Assembly (NCBI RefSeq): GCF_945859685.1
Contig: NC_079149.1
Span: 125,390,065 to 125,454,064, forward strand
Source: Eupeodes corollae
Taxonomy: Eukaryota > Arthropoda > Insecta > Diptera > Syrphidae
Direction: 5' to 3'
DNA: 64,000 nt
In this document: positions 24,151-35,099 of the stretch, in pieces
How positions within the stretch are numbered: position 1 is the first letter of the stretch
Layout: each line of letters begins with the position of its first letter
The notes under the pieces: model-generated
Database searches by the model: none
The model's input: only the letters and a program-made list of their open reading frames with translations
Told to the model about the DNA's origin: nothing
Position numbers and translations under genes: made by a program

Positions 24151-24306
24151 TTGAGTTGAGTCAAAACTACAAAAGTATAAATATTTTAACGACAACAAGT
24201 TTCGATATTCCACATCCAATTTGTCAGAAATTAAAATTGCAATTAAATTTTCGATGCCTTTGAAAATTGTTCAATAGCTTAGGTAGGGGCAGAGCTTTTT
24301 TTAAAA

Positions 24307-24329
24307 GATAAGAATATTAAATTGATAAG
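24307..24329 (-). promoter_or_regulatory. Paired GATAAG sites upstream of the first astacin
   Basis: GATAAG occurs at 24,307-24,312 and 24,324-24,329 (read on the + strand), about 157-180 bp upstream of the start codon. GATA factors drive midgut digestive genes in flies. Binding here is inference. Confidence 0.45.
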
Positions 24330-25599
24330 CAAACATCCGTCGTCATATCACGATATATACTAAAAAATATATATATATATATATACATTTGTAACAAAAT
24401 GAGGTGAGTAAACCAGTTCAAATTGATTGCATTTTGAAACAATAATAATTAGAATTATTGCCACTTAACATTTTTTAATAGATAAACTTAAATCACATTT
24501 AACTCGCCTACTATAAAATCGTTATCAAATGACTCAAGAAAGTCTATCATGAAAATCATCGGTTTCTATTAACAAGGGGAAAGAGGAAAATGAAACGATT
24601 GAGGTGGGTTAGATATTTATCATTATCAAGCTCGAAAGTTTATAGATTTTTTTTTAATGTAATATAAATAACAGCTTAAATTAGACAAAATTAAAACAAT
24701 TTGGCGAATAAGAATTCGTCACATAGCGAGTACAAATGGATCTTAGCTTGAACTCATTTTTTCTGAGTTCATATCTGTAAATTTTTAAGGTTTAACTTAG
24801 TCGATATTCAAGGTTAAGGTTAAGTTAAACTTTGGAGCTAAAGAAAGTAAGAGGTAAGCATAAAAATAATATTTATTGACTTTTAGGTAATAAAATATTT
24901 CATCACCTGTTATCTAAAAATCCTGATAACACACAATTTTCTTTGGCCACTTTTTACTACTTTCTCAGATATTTGAATTAAACTAGAAACTTAAATTTTA
25001 AGATATTTGTAGACGTTATTCTTAACAAAAATGATTGCAGAGTAGAATTGGCCACGGGAAATGGAAAGTCTCGTCTCATTTTCATCTCTCAGTCCCGCCA
25101 ACTACCCATAATTGTGTCGTATACCATAGACCTTTAAAAAAATGCATCAAACGAGATTAATGTAAAATAAATCAAAATAGTATCAACAAAAAAACAAGAG
25201 GTCAAGACCGAGACGAAACCTAGACGAATACGAGACAAGATTGATATTTAACGATTTTGGCGATATGTAAGACTCCTAATAACATTTACAGTACTATATT
25301 GAATCCATCAAAAACTGATTCTCCTGCTTCGTCCCATCAATTCGGTGCCATGTAATGGAGTCTTTTATCCATAGGTTCTTCGCCTGACGTGGTAGATGAT
25401 TTTAACTGCTAATCTTTTCTAAATAAGAACGCATTTATCTTAAAAATGTATTTTCCTGTAATAGAACGAAACCGATCACGCACTTTCAAAATATTCGTCG
25501 TTTGGGCAGAACGCTTCGAAAATAAAATTGTTGGTCGAAGATACGAAATTGCCAATACTGTTGAATCGAGACCTATTGTCTAAGACCTCATTTGAATAC
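24330..25599. other. Intergenic DNA with an (AT)n microsatellite
   Basis: A perfect (AT)n run of about 18 bp lies at 24,368-24,385. No gene was seen. Confidence 0.5.
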
Positions 25600-25793
25600 T
25601 TATGAACGTAAGAAGATTCGCATGTCGCTCAAACACCCAAAACTTTTTTTTTTTGGGAAGAAGCAACATTGAACCACAAAGACAATCATTGGCCATATGG
25701 GGGTCAGGTAGTAAATTACCTTCACTCTGGGGTCAATCCGTTTCGTCAGACCAAAGGCTCTTCTGGCCTTGTTCAGAACAGCATTAATGTGTC
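25600..25793 (-). pseudogene. Jockey-type LINE fragment
   Basis: The - strand reads RHINAVLNKARRAFGLTKRI, then DPRVKVIYYL, PIWPMIVF. This resembles the region after the reverse transcriptase in jockey-like LINEs (lxxVLxKAxR...). It stops at the BEL element's left end at 25,793. Short and degenerate. Confidence 0.45.
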
Positions 25794-26656
25794 TGTTGCT
25801 TCCCAACATATTTTTTGTTATTATATCTTATTATTTATATCTTAAAATCACTTTTGTTTAATTCGTATCTCAAAATTATATACATTTATTTATTTAATTT
25901 ATTTAACTCAAAGAATTTAAAAACTTTATCTGCACATTTGACACCAATGATGAAGGCGGGAAAAACATTCGTTGGACTGAGATGCTGAGATGCCTTTTAA
26001 GAAATTGAAACACAAGGTTTAACAATCTCAACAACCAGTCAAGCGAATTTTTACCTTGCTCTTCTATTTGAGATATTTTGATTTATATAACTAAATTAAA
26101 AACAAAACAAAAATCTAAATTTAAAATCACTAATAATTAACGCGTGAAAGAAACAAGCCGAAATGTAATGAACTGTCAAACACGAACTGTCAAATGTGCA
26201 GACTAAATATGCAGACTAGATTTGCAGACTATATTAGCAGACTGCAAGGCTAATTATATAATGATCTCTTTTCTTCTCATTAGAATTTGATTGTCATACT
26301 TTTATCATTACTATGTTTTATATGTATTAAATTAAATATGTATTTGCTTCACACTGCAAAAAGAAGTTAAACATGTAATTGTATATGCTAAATTTAATAT
26401 TATTCCAGTCTGCAAGAAATTTATGAAATGTCAATAACCTTTGAAATACTTATGTAATTATTTATATATCACAGCTGACTTTCATATAACTTTCAATAGC
26501 GAGGTGTAAAGTTTTCATACACTTGTTATATTTTCATTCTTCCTTGCAATTTAAAATAAAGAAGTCATTTTTATAACGTATAACTAAAATCCGTATTTTA
26601 TTAAAACTTAAAATAAAATAAAATTATTTCGCTGGTTATACCTTTGCCGCGAAACA
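25794..26656 (+). repeat. 5' LTR of the BEL/Pao element
   Basis: 863 bp, starting TGTTGCTTCCCAACAT and ending GCCGCGAAACA. It contains AATAAA-type signals near its 3' part (for example AAAATAAAGAAG at about 26,552) and a 4 x 13-bp array at 26,198-26,249. It should carry promoter, transcript start and poly(A) functions; the exact U3/R/U5 borders cannot be set from sequence. Confidence 0.95.
26198..26249 (+). repeat. Four-copy 13-bp array in the LTR
   Basis: GCAGACT starts at 26,198, 26,211, 26,224 and 26,237, a strict 13-bp period with variable A/T spacer. The same array is in the 3' LTR at 33,516-33,567. It could be a clustered protein-binding site in the LTR control region (inference). Confidence 0.75.
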
Positions 26657-26670
26657 TGGTCCTTCGAGCC
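26657..26670 (+). promoter_or_regulatory. Primer-binding site, tRNA-Tyr type
   Basis: TGGTCCTTCGAGCC begins at the base after the 5' LTR. It is the complement of GGCTCGAAGGACCA, the 3' end of animal tRNA-Tyr including CCA, over 14 nt. Minus-strand DNA synthesis would be primed here. The identity of the tRNA comes from my knowledge of tRNA-Tyr acceptor stems. Confidence 0.7.
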
Positions 26671-26914
26671 TTCGAATAATTTAAAAGCACCTAAGAACAT
26701 TTGTTTAAGAAGTTTAAATTTTAAAGTTTAAAGTTTAAAGTTTTAACTGTTGAAGTCAAAATAATTAAGAACTTATAACTTAAAAGTAAATTTAATCAAC
26801 GTGAGTGGAAGTTTGCAATAAAATTGCCAATAAGATCAAAAAGAACCAGGATAGCATTTATGGTCAGAATCAAAAAGCATTAGAACGTCAAGGAAGCATC
26901 TTTGTTCACCAAAA

Positions 26915-27071
26915 CTACCTCATCAGACCGTATACCAAGGGACAGTTAAGGAGCACCGTACTAGCTGTATCTTCACCCGAGAACTACTTACTGCTACCTC
27001 ATCAGAGCGTGAATCAAGGGACAGTAAGGAGCACCGTACTAGCTGTATCTTCATCCGAGAACTGCTTACTG
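26915..27071 (+). repeat. 79-bp tandem duplication in the BEL leader
   Basis: Two near-identical units (26,915-26,993 and 26,994-27,071) start CTACCTCATCAGA and include GGAGCACCGTACTAGCTGTA. They differ at a handful of bases and by one net indel. They lie in the untranslated leader between the primer site and the gag ATG, where packaging or translation signals would be expected. Confidence 0.8.
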
Positions 27072-27286
27072 CTATCATTAACAAAACTATTAAGTATATG
27101 GCATTAAGGTAAACTGTTTCTCCAATACCATACAATTTACATATTATAACACATATTTAAGAACTTAATATAATTCTCATGTGTTTATATTAAATTTATT
27201 TCAAATAAAATTTAAATCAAGAATTTTAAACTTAAATCTAAAATCATATCACAATCAGAATCTTTAATTTAAAAAAAAAAGAAAAT

Positions 27287-30200
27287 ATGTCTAAATTAAC
27301 AAAATTAATAGAAGGACAAAGTTTAACTTTATCTGAATTATCCAGTGGTTACGAAAACTATTTAAAAGAAATCGCGTCGCGAAAATCAAAGGGGTACGTG
27401 AACGCGTGTATGAAAGAAGTTGAGGACATTTTTTCACGAGCCAAGAAAGACCACGCGGTTATAGTGAATAGTACGTCCGATACTTCTAAAGAAGCATATT
27501 TTGCTGATGAAATTTTTTTAAAAATTAAGTATATATATTACAAATATATCGGTACCATAAACGATGATAGAGATAAGCTATTGGCAGAAAAAGCAACAAT
27601 CTCTTTAGATTCAAGTGCCTTGAACTGTACTAATAGCAATTTAAATAACTCAAAATCATATAATTCAGATGTGCGCTTATCACGCATCAAAATAGAGCCT
27701 TTTTCGGGTAAATTTGAAGATTGGATAGAATTTTTCAATCTTTTCGATAATTTAATAAATAAAAATGAAGAACTTTCTGATATTCAAAAATTACAGTATT
27801 TAAAAACATCTTTAACGGGTGATGCTGCTCGTCTGATACAACATCTACCCATAGAAACGAAAAGCTATGACTCTGCTTGGCAGATCATTACTGATAGGTT
27901 TCAAAATAAACGAAAACTTGTAAATACGCAAATCAAAAATTTGTTGGAACAAAAAAAACTAAATATCGAATCTGCAGACTCTTTAAAATCGCTTCACGAT
28001 AAAAGTGTCGAATGTGTACATGCTCTTGCCAACTTAGGAATTGCGGTAGATATGTGGGATGCTATTTTAATTTTTATAGTATTTCAAAAATTACCATACC
28101 AAACCCAAAAAGATTGGGAAAACAAGCTAGGTGCAACAAAAAGTTTGCCTGACTGGAAAACCTTTCTAGCATTTATAGAAGGTCGATTTAACTCTCTAGA
28201 AAATATTCTAGACATGAATGAAAATCAAAGAAACATTCCACCAACCAATTTTTTTCGAAAAAACGTTCAATTATCGCACCATACCCAGCCGGGAAATAAA
28301 AATACAAATTTCAATTGTCGCATTTGTAAAATGCCTCATAGCACACGTCATTGCAGAAAGTTTTTAAATTTGGATGTTAAAACTCGTACAGATGTCGTGA
28401 AAAAACATTCAATTTGCTCTAACTGCTTAGGCTATGATCATCATGCTTCAGTGTGCACCAGCACAAATCGATGCTACAAGTGCGGACTCAAGCATCATAC
28501 CTTATTACATATTGAGTCTCAAAATAATTATCAACCAACTAAATCATTAAACACATACCAAGCAAATGCATCTCAGTCGAAACAAAATGTACAATCTTCA
28601 AATAATGAATCTCAACCACACTGCTCTAATACAGAGCCAATAAACTATAAAACGCATTTAAATCAAATGCAATCACAATCCTTATTGGCTACTGCCCTTG
28701 TTAAAGTTTTCAAACCAAATGGAGCTCAACTTATTTTAAGGGCTCTTATAGACCCAGGATCTCAAGCTACATTCATAACCGAAGATGCAGCTCAGATCTT
28801 AAAACTTAAAAAACATAAAACACATGCGATTGTTAAAGGACTAGGAAATACTGAAACTGGTACATCAAAATATGAAGTCAATTTTAAGTTATTCTCAGTA
28901 CATGATTCTGATTTCTCTGTAGATGTTAGGGCTCTAGTATTCAATAACTTAACCACTACATTGCCCACTCAGAAATTTGATGCATCTAACTTCAATCATG
29001 TATCAAACCTGTTACTTGCTGATCCAACTTACAATACACCCCGAAAGGTTGATATTTTGATAGGTGCCGATGTGTATTCGACAATAATTTTGGATGGCGT
29101 AGTCAAGGGAAGTACAGGAACACCTGTAGCCCAGTTGACCGAATTAGGGTGGATCTTAACTGGAAACATTCACACACAAAAAATTCCAATAACTATCCAA
29201 AGTCATCATACACAATTGGATGTCCAACTTACTAAGTTTTGGGAAATTGAAGAAAATCTTGATGAGAGAAAATGGACTGAAGATGAGAATATGTGCGAAA
29301 AACATTTTAAAGACACATGCAAGAGAAGATTAGATGGTAGATATGAGGTACACCTTCCATTCAAAAACAACAAAAGGCCAGTCTTAGGTAATTCCAAACG
29401 AGCTGCATTAGCAAGATTTCTACAAATTGAAAAACGAATGAAAACAGATGGTAACTTTAAAAAACTTTATGTAGATTGCATGAATGAGTACCTTACCTTA
29501 GGTCACATGAAAGAAGTGAAAGTTGAGGATGAACTAGGTCCAAACTATTTTTATTATCTTCCACATCATGCGGTTCTGAAAGAATCAAGTACTACAACCA
29601 AACTACGGGTAGTATTTGATGGTTCTTGCAAATCATCAAATGGACTTTCATTAAATGAATGTCTTATGGTAGGCCCACGCCTCCAACTCGATATAATTGA
29701 TCTGGTGGCAAGATGGAGAAAATTCAAAATTGCTCTTGTTGCAGATATAAGCAAAATGTATCGTCAAATTTGGGTGGCTCAAGAAGACACACCATATCAA
29801 ATGATCTTATGGAGATCATCCCCAAATGAATCCATAAAATGTTATTGTTTAAATACAGTTACCTTTGGAACTGCTTCTGCTCCCTTCTTAGCTGTACGAA
29901 CATTACAAAGGTTAGCTGAAGATATTGAACATAATTATCCTCATGTAGCAAAGGCAATCATGGATGGTTTTTTTGTCGATGATCTTATATATGGATCAGA
30001 TAATGAAGTTGAAGCCATTAGATTGCAAAAGGATATCGTTTCAAATTTACAAGCAGCAGGGTTTCCTCTCAGAAAATGGGCAAGCAACTCACAAAGAGTT
30101 ATGGAGGGAATTCCTGAAAATTATAGAGAGATTAATCTTCCTCTTGATTTAAAATCAACAGATGCCATAAAAACATTGGGGATTCAATGGCATCCTAGTA

Positions 30201-32614
30201 TGGACTACTTTAGCTTTAAAATAAACTTACCTGAAACTTCAAAATTATCAAAGCGATCAGTTCTAGCCGATATCGCTCGCCTGTTCGATCCATTGGGATT
30301 GATTTCTCCTTGCATTGTCAAGGCAAAACTTATACTCCAACAACTTTGGACTAGAAATTTGGCTTGGGATACACCTTTACCACAAGATATAGAAAAGTCT
30401 TGGACAGATCTTCGCAGTACCCTGCCAAAAATTTCACAAATACAAATACCACGTTGGATTGATTATGAAATCTCGTCCGAGGTGGAGCTGCATGGCTTTA
30501 GCGATGCTTCAGAAAAAGCTTATGCAGCAGTCATCTATATACGTGTCATACAAAATAACATTGAAAAAATACACTTAATAGCATCTAAAACAAGAGTTGC
30601 TCCAGTAAAATGCATTTCTTTACCACGCCTTGAACTTTGTGCAGCACTACTCCTGTCTAAACTAATATTCAGAATTATTAAAGCCATGCAATTTGAAAAC
30701 ATTAAAACATATGCATGGACCGACTCTATGATTACTTTAGCATGGATAAAAGGAAGCCCAACCACGCGCACCACCTTCGTTGCTAATCGAATAAGCGAAA
30801 TTCAAAGTTTAACTAACATCGAATCCTGGTATCATGTAAACACAAAACAGAATCCTGCAGATTTAGGATCGCGAGGATTAACAACTGAAGAGCTCATTAA
30901 CAATGAGATGTGGTGGGATGGGCCAACATTTCTAAGAAACTTTAATCCGCAAGATTATTCATCAAAAACTACTTTTGAAACACAACAAGAAACTAAAAAG
31001 GAAAGCAAAATCAATACAAAAACATTATACAATAAGAATTTTGCAACACTATTAAACTTTTCTTGTGTTGCAGCTTACTGTGTTACAACAGAAAACGAAT
31101 TTTTAAGGAGAGTCTCTGATTTAAGAAGATTGATTCGCATCGTTGCAATATGGCAAAGATACATATCTAACTTAAGATCAAAATTAAATTCAAAAATGAA
31201 ATTAGGATTAGAGAACAATCCACTTAAAATTGAAGAACTAAATGTATCTAGAACAACAATTACCAAATTAGTACAAAACGAACTATTTTATGAAGAAATA
31301 AAGGCATTAAATGAATCAAGAGCTATCCCTAAAGGAAGTGGAATTTTGAACTTAAATCCCTTCCTTGATAAAAACGGTATCTTACGTGTAGGTGGTCGAC
31401 TTCAAAACTCCTATTTACCTTACAGTCAGCGGCATCCAATCATCCTCAAGGATCAACATCACTTTTCAAAACTAATTGCATGCGATGCTCATCAACGTAC
31501 TCTACATGGTGGACAGCAACTCATGATGGCAGATATTCGAAACTATTATTGGATAACCAACCTTAAACGACTAGTAAAATTTACAATACACAAATGTGTA
31601 AGGTGTCATAGACATGATGCTATAATGCAAAACCAACTAATGGGAAGCCTTCCAACTGAACGTGTTATAATCACAAGACCCTTTACAAACACTGGTGTGG
31701 ACTATGCTGGACCTGTTGAGATTAAAATGTGGAAGGGTAGGTGTAACAAATTCTCAAAAGGGTACATCGCCGTATTCGTATGTCTATCTACAAAGGCCTT
31801 ACATCTTGAATTGGTCAGTGATTTGACCGCAGCAACCTTCATAGCTGCTTACAGGAGATTCGTAGCCAGGCGCGGAATATGCAACAACTTATTTAGTGAT
31901 TGCGGAACTAACTTCAAGGGTGCAAGCAATGATCTCAAAAGAGACAGTAAATTCATAACTTCTGAATGGTCATCCACAGTTTCAAAAACTCTGGCCACGC
32001 TCTATACCACTTGGCATTTTAATCCTCCACTATCCCCCCATTTTGGTGGACTATGGGAGGCAGGGGTGAAATCCATTAAACATCACCTTAAAAGAACAAT
32101 TGGCACTGCGAAGTTGACTTTTGAAGAATACTCTACATTACTAACTCAAATTGAGGGGTGCCTTAACTCACGACCTCTTTGTCCAATGACATCTGATCCA
32201 AATGATCTCAATGTCTTGACACCAGGACACTTCCTTATTGGAGGTCCACTCAATTTATTGCCTGACAGAAATCATACAGTCAAAAATTTAAATAACCTTG
32301 ATAAATATAAATATATACAAAAAATTACACAAGATTTTTGGAAGCAGTGGAGCACAAGCTATCTTCACTTGCTTCAACAACGACCAAAATGGTTACAACA
32401 AAAACCAAACATCAATGTTGGAGACATTGTCATAGTAAAGGACGACAATTTGCCACCCTCATTATGGTTACTCGCGCGGGTTATCGAATTACATCCGGGA
32501 ACTGATGGTCTAACTCGCGTAGCTACCATCAAAACACAAAATTCAACGTTCAAACGGCCGATAACAAAATTATCCCCTTTGCCGGTAACAAATCCGTCGA
32601 ATCCGAATCCATAA
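27287..32614 (+). CDS. Gag-Pol polyprotein of a BEL/Pao retrotransposon
   Basis: An uninterrupted 1,775-aa frame. In order: a DUF1759-type Gag region (about 135-290); CCHC/CCHH zinc knuckles (about 343-408, for example CSNCLGYDHHASVC); an aspartic protease around LIDPGSQ with Asp489; reverse transcriptase (about 765-950) with active site FVDD (Asp898-Asp899); the Pao-type peptidase A17/RNase H region (about 960-1,170, FSDASEKAYA near 1,070); an integrase zinc domain (about 1,400-1,445); an integrase core with GVDYAG (Asp1472), FSDCGTNF (Asp1538) and GLWEAGVKS (Glu1591); and a C-terminal DUF5641-type domain (about 1,686-1,765). Gag and Pol share one frame, as is common in this family. No stop or frameshift is seen. 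The ATG lies after an A-rich leader and is the first in frame. Confidence 0.95.
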   Translation: MSKLTKLIEGQSLTLSELSSGYENYLKEIASRKSKGYVNACMKEVEDIFSRAKKDHAVIVNSTSDTSKEAYFADEIFLKIKYIYYKYIGTINDDRDKLLAEKATISLDSSALNCTNSNLNNSKSYNSDVRLSRIKIEPFSGKFEDWIEFFNLFDNLINKNEELSDIQKLQYLKTSLTGDAARLIQHLPIETKSYDSAWQIITDRFQNKRKLVNTQIKNLLEQKKLNIESADSLKSLHDKSVECVHALANLGIAVDMWDAILIFIVFQKLPYQTQKDWENKLGATKSLPDWKTFLAFIEGRFNSLENILDMNENQRNIPPTNFFRKNVQLSHHTQPGNKNTNFNCRICKMPHSTRHCRKFLNLDVKTRTDVVKKHSICSNCLGYDHHASVCTSTNRCYKCGLKHHTLLHIESQNNYQPTKSLNTYQANASQSKQNVQSSNNESQPHCSNTEPINYKTHLNQMQSQSLLATALVKVFKPNGAQLILRALIDPGSQATFITEDAAQILKLKKHKTHAIVKGLGNTETGTSKYEVNFKLFSVHDSDFSVDVRALVFNNLTTTLPTQKFDASNFNHVSNLLLADPTYNTPRKVDILIGADVYSTIILDGVVKGSTGTPVAQLTELGWILTGNIHTQKIPITIQSHHTQLDVQLTKFWEIEENLDERKWTEDENMCEKHFKDTCKRRLDGRYEVHLPFKNNKRPVLGNSKRAALARFLQIEKRMKTDGNFKKLYVDCMNEYLTLGHMKEVKVEDELGPNYFYYLPHHAVLKESSTTTKLRVVFDGSCKSSNGLSLNECLMVGPRLQLDIIDLVARWRKFKIALVADISKMYRQIWVAQEDTPYQMILWRSSPNESIKCYCLNTVTFGTASAPFLAVRTLQRLAEDIEHNYPHVAKAIMDGFFVDDLIYGSDNEVEAIRLQKDIVSNLQAAGFPLRKWASNSQRVMEGIPENYREINLPLDLKSTDAIKTLGIQWHPSMDYFSFKINLPETSKLSKRSVLADIARLFDPLGLISPCIVKAKLILQQLWTRNLAWDTPLPQDIEKSWTDLRSTLPKISQIQIPRWIDYEISSEVELHGFSDASEKAYAAVIYIRVIQNNIEKIHLIASKTRVAPVKCISLPRLELCAALLLSKLIFRIIKAMQFENIKTYAWTDSMITLAWIKGSPTTRTTFVANRISEIQSLTNIESWYHVNTKQNPADLGSRGLTTEELINNEMWWDGPTFLRNFNPQDYSSKTTFETQQETKKESKINTKTLYNKNFATLLNFSCVAAYCVTTENEFLRRVSDLRRLIRIVAIWQRYISNLRSKLNSKMKLGLENNPLKIEELNVSRTTITKLVQNELFYEEIKALNESRAIPKGSGILNLNPFLDKNGILRVGGRLQNSYLPYSQRHPIILKDQHHFSKLIACDAHQRTLHGGQQLMMADIRNYYWITNLKRLVKFTIHKCVRCHRHDAIMQNQLMGSLPTERVIITRPFTNTGVDYAGPVEIKMWKGRCNKFSKGYIAVFVCLSTKALHLELVSDLTAATFIAAYRRFVARRGICNNLFSDCGTNFKGASNDLKRDSKFITSEWSSTVSKTLATLYTTWHFNPPLSPHFGGLWEAGVKSIKHHLKRTIGTAKLTFEEYSTLLTQIEGCLNSRPLCPMTSDPNDLNVLTPGHFLIGGPLNLLPDRNHTVKNLNNLDKYKYIQKITQDFWKQWSTSYLHLLQQRPKWLQQKPNINVGDIVIVKDDNLPPSLWLLARVIELHPGTDGLTRVATIKTQNSTFKRPITKLSPLPVTNPSNPNP

Positions 32615-33111
32615 AAACAATAGAAACTATACCTGAATATATATACATATGTATATCTGAAATAAACACTAAAGTGGAGCAGGAATTAAAGTCACTTTTA
32701 ATTCTCAATACAATTCATGAACTAAAAAAAAAAAATCAAATTTAATTCTAAAGCCCATATCAATTACCTATTTATAATACAACGTTATAATGCCCATATC
32801 AAAACAAACCTGCAATACACTTCTGTTTATATCCATAACGTCGAATAAAATATTAACCTCAACTCTATGAATATAACTCAAGCCAAACAGATAACTATAT
32901 TCAATTATAATTATCCTTGTCGTTTTTTTTTTTGGATCAAAGAACTAACTAACCTTGTTTCCTTCTTTTCTATAATTTTCATGATAAATCCGATGAATAT
33001 TGTACTGAGATAAATCCAATTGACAAAAACAAGGAGATTCCGGACGTCATGCAGAAGTCACTAACAGCATCCAAATACTTTGAGCAGGAGCAAACACTTT
33101 GGGCGGGAGCA
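32615..33111 (+). other. BEL 3' untranslated region and polypurine tract
   Basis: About 500 bp with no frame. It ends in GGGCGGGAGCA (33,101-33,111) directly before the 3' LTR; this purine-rich stretch is the probable plus-strand primer. Confidence 0.6.
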
Positions 33112-33974
33112 TGTTGCTTCCCAACATATTTTTTGTTATTATATCTTATTATTTATATCTTAAAATCACTTTTGTTTAATTCGTATCTCAAAATTATATA
33201 CATTTATTTATTTAATTTATTTAACTCAAAGAATTTAAAAACTTTATCTGCACATTTGACACCAATGATGAAGGCGGGAAAAACATTCGTTGGACTGAGA
33301 TGCTGAGATGCCTTTTAAGAAATTGAAACACAAGGTTTAACAATCTCAACAACCAGTCAAGCGAATTTTTACCTTGCTCTTCTATTTGAGATATTTTGAT
33401 TTATATAACTAAATTAAAAACAAAACAAAAATCTAAATTTAAAATCACTAATAATTAACGCGTGAAAGAAACAAGCCGAAATGTAATGAACTGTCAAACA
33501 CGAACTGTCAAATGTGCAGACTAAATATGCAGACTAGATTTGCAGACTATATTAGCAGACTGCAAGGCTAATTATATAATGATCTCTTTTCTTCTCATTA
33601 GAATTTGATTGTCATACTTTTATCATTACTATGTTTTATATGTATTAAATTAAATATGTATTTGCTTCACACTGCAAAAAGAAGTTAAACATGTAATTGT
33701 ATATGCTAAATTTAATATTATTCCAGTCTGCAAGAAATTTATGAAATGTCAATAACCTTTGAAATACTTATGTAATTATTTATATATCACAGCTGACTTT
33801 CATATAACTTTCAATAGCGAGGTGTAAAGTTTTCATACACTTGTTATATTTTCATTCTTCCTTGCAATTTAAAATAAAGAAGTCATTTTTATAACGTATA
33901 ACTAAAATCCGTATTTTATTAAAACTTAAAATAAAATAAAATTATTTCGCTGGTTATACCTTTGCCGCGAAACA
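33112..33974 (+). repeat. 3' LTR of the BEL/Pao element
   Basis: 863 bp, no difference from the 5' LTR found by eye. It is followed by the target duplication GTGTC at 33,975-33,979. Confidence 0.95.
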
Positions 33975-35023
33975 GTGTCTGTCAAAATATAAATTCTGAG
34001 GTATTTCACTGCTGCTCTATCAAGTTCGGAAAAGATCTCATCGATGCATTTTTTGCGAAAAAAGGTTTACGACAAGGCGATGCACTGTCATGCGACTTCT
34101 TCAACATCGTTCTGGAAAGAATTGTGCAAAACTCAACCGTCAACAATAAAGGCACAATTTTCCAAAGGTCCATCCATTTACTCGGATACGCAGATGATAT
34201 TGACATAATTGGAAGACCAAAGCGTAATGTCAGTGGAGCGTGTTTTAGTATTGCGACGGAAGCGAAGAATATGGATGGATCAATGAGGGCAAGTATATGC
34301 TGTCATCAAAAAAGGACTTTGAACAACTACGTTTGGAGAAAACGTCGCAATAGATAGCTAAAACTTTGAGGTAGTTAAGGACTTTGTCTACCTAGGCACC
34401 GATATAAACACAGACAACGGCACCATCGCTAAAATCATACGAAGAATAACTCTTGCAAATCGCTGCATCTAACCTAGAAGGCAATTGAGAATTTAAGTTC
34501 TCTCTCGAGCATCTAAAATAACCATCTATAAGACACTCATCATCCCGGTTCTCATTTATGGCGCTGAGGCTTGGACGCTGTCAAAAAAAGATGAGAGCGT
34601 CTTAGGATGCTTCGAGATTCGGGTGATTTTTAGTCCCGTATGCATAGATGGAGAATGGAGTAGAAGATATAATGACGAACTGCACGGGCTGTACAGCGAC
34701 ACTGACCTAGTTAGCAGAACAAAAGTCCAACGGCTTAGATGGCTGGGTCATGTAGAGCGAATGGACATCAACGCTCCAGCCCGGTCTTTGAAGAAAGACC
34801 GCAACTCAGGTGGCGCACTCAGGTGGGTGAAGACCTTAACCAACTTGGCGTGCAAAACTGGAAACAGTCAGCAAGGTGGGGCACTCAGGTGGGTGAAGAC
34901 CTTACCCAACTTGGCGCGCAAAACTGGAGACAGTTTGCAAGGGACCGAGCTGGCTGGAGACGCATGTTGGTTGAGTCTCAGGTCCACCCTGGGCTGTAGC
35001 ACCACCTTAAGTTAGTAAGTAAG
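33975..35023 (+). pseudogene. LINE reverse transcriptase and C-terminal fossil
   Basis: The frame at 33,962-34,357 reads KKGLRQGDALSCDFFNIVLE, then LLGYADDIDIIGRPKR (catalytic YADD). After frameshifts come VKDFVYLGTDINTDN, TLIIPVLIYGAEAWTLSKKD, SPVCIDGEWSRRYNDEL, VQRLRWLGHVERMD and RDRAGWRRMLVES. A 66-bp in-frame tandem duplication lies at 34,815-34,946. The 3' end reads GGGCTGTAGCACCACC (34,991-35,006) then a TAAG-type repeat. The 5' part is lost at the BEL insertion site: the sequence left of the BEL is a different LINE on the other strand. Confidence 0.8.
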
Positions 35024-35099
35024 AGGTATTTAACTACGCTGTACGTGAAGTGCCAATTCTTGCACGTATTTCTCGTACTTTAGTCAACGAATAAAGCTG

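Larger units (their letters stand above)
25794..33974 (+). mobile_element. Complete BEL/Pao LTR retrotransposon
   Basis: The 8,181-bp element has 863-bp LTRs at both ends (TG...CA), the 5-bp target duplication GTGTC at 25,789-25,793 and 33,975-33,979, a tRNA primer site at 26,657, one open gag-pol frame (27,287-32,614) and a short purine-rich tract before the 3' LTR. By eye the LTRs are identical and their two ends are offset by exactly 7,318 bp, so they differ by no net indel. It looks recently inserted and possibly still competent. There is no envelope-like frame. Confidence 0.95.
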
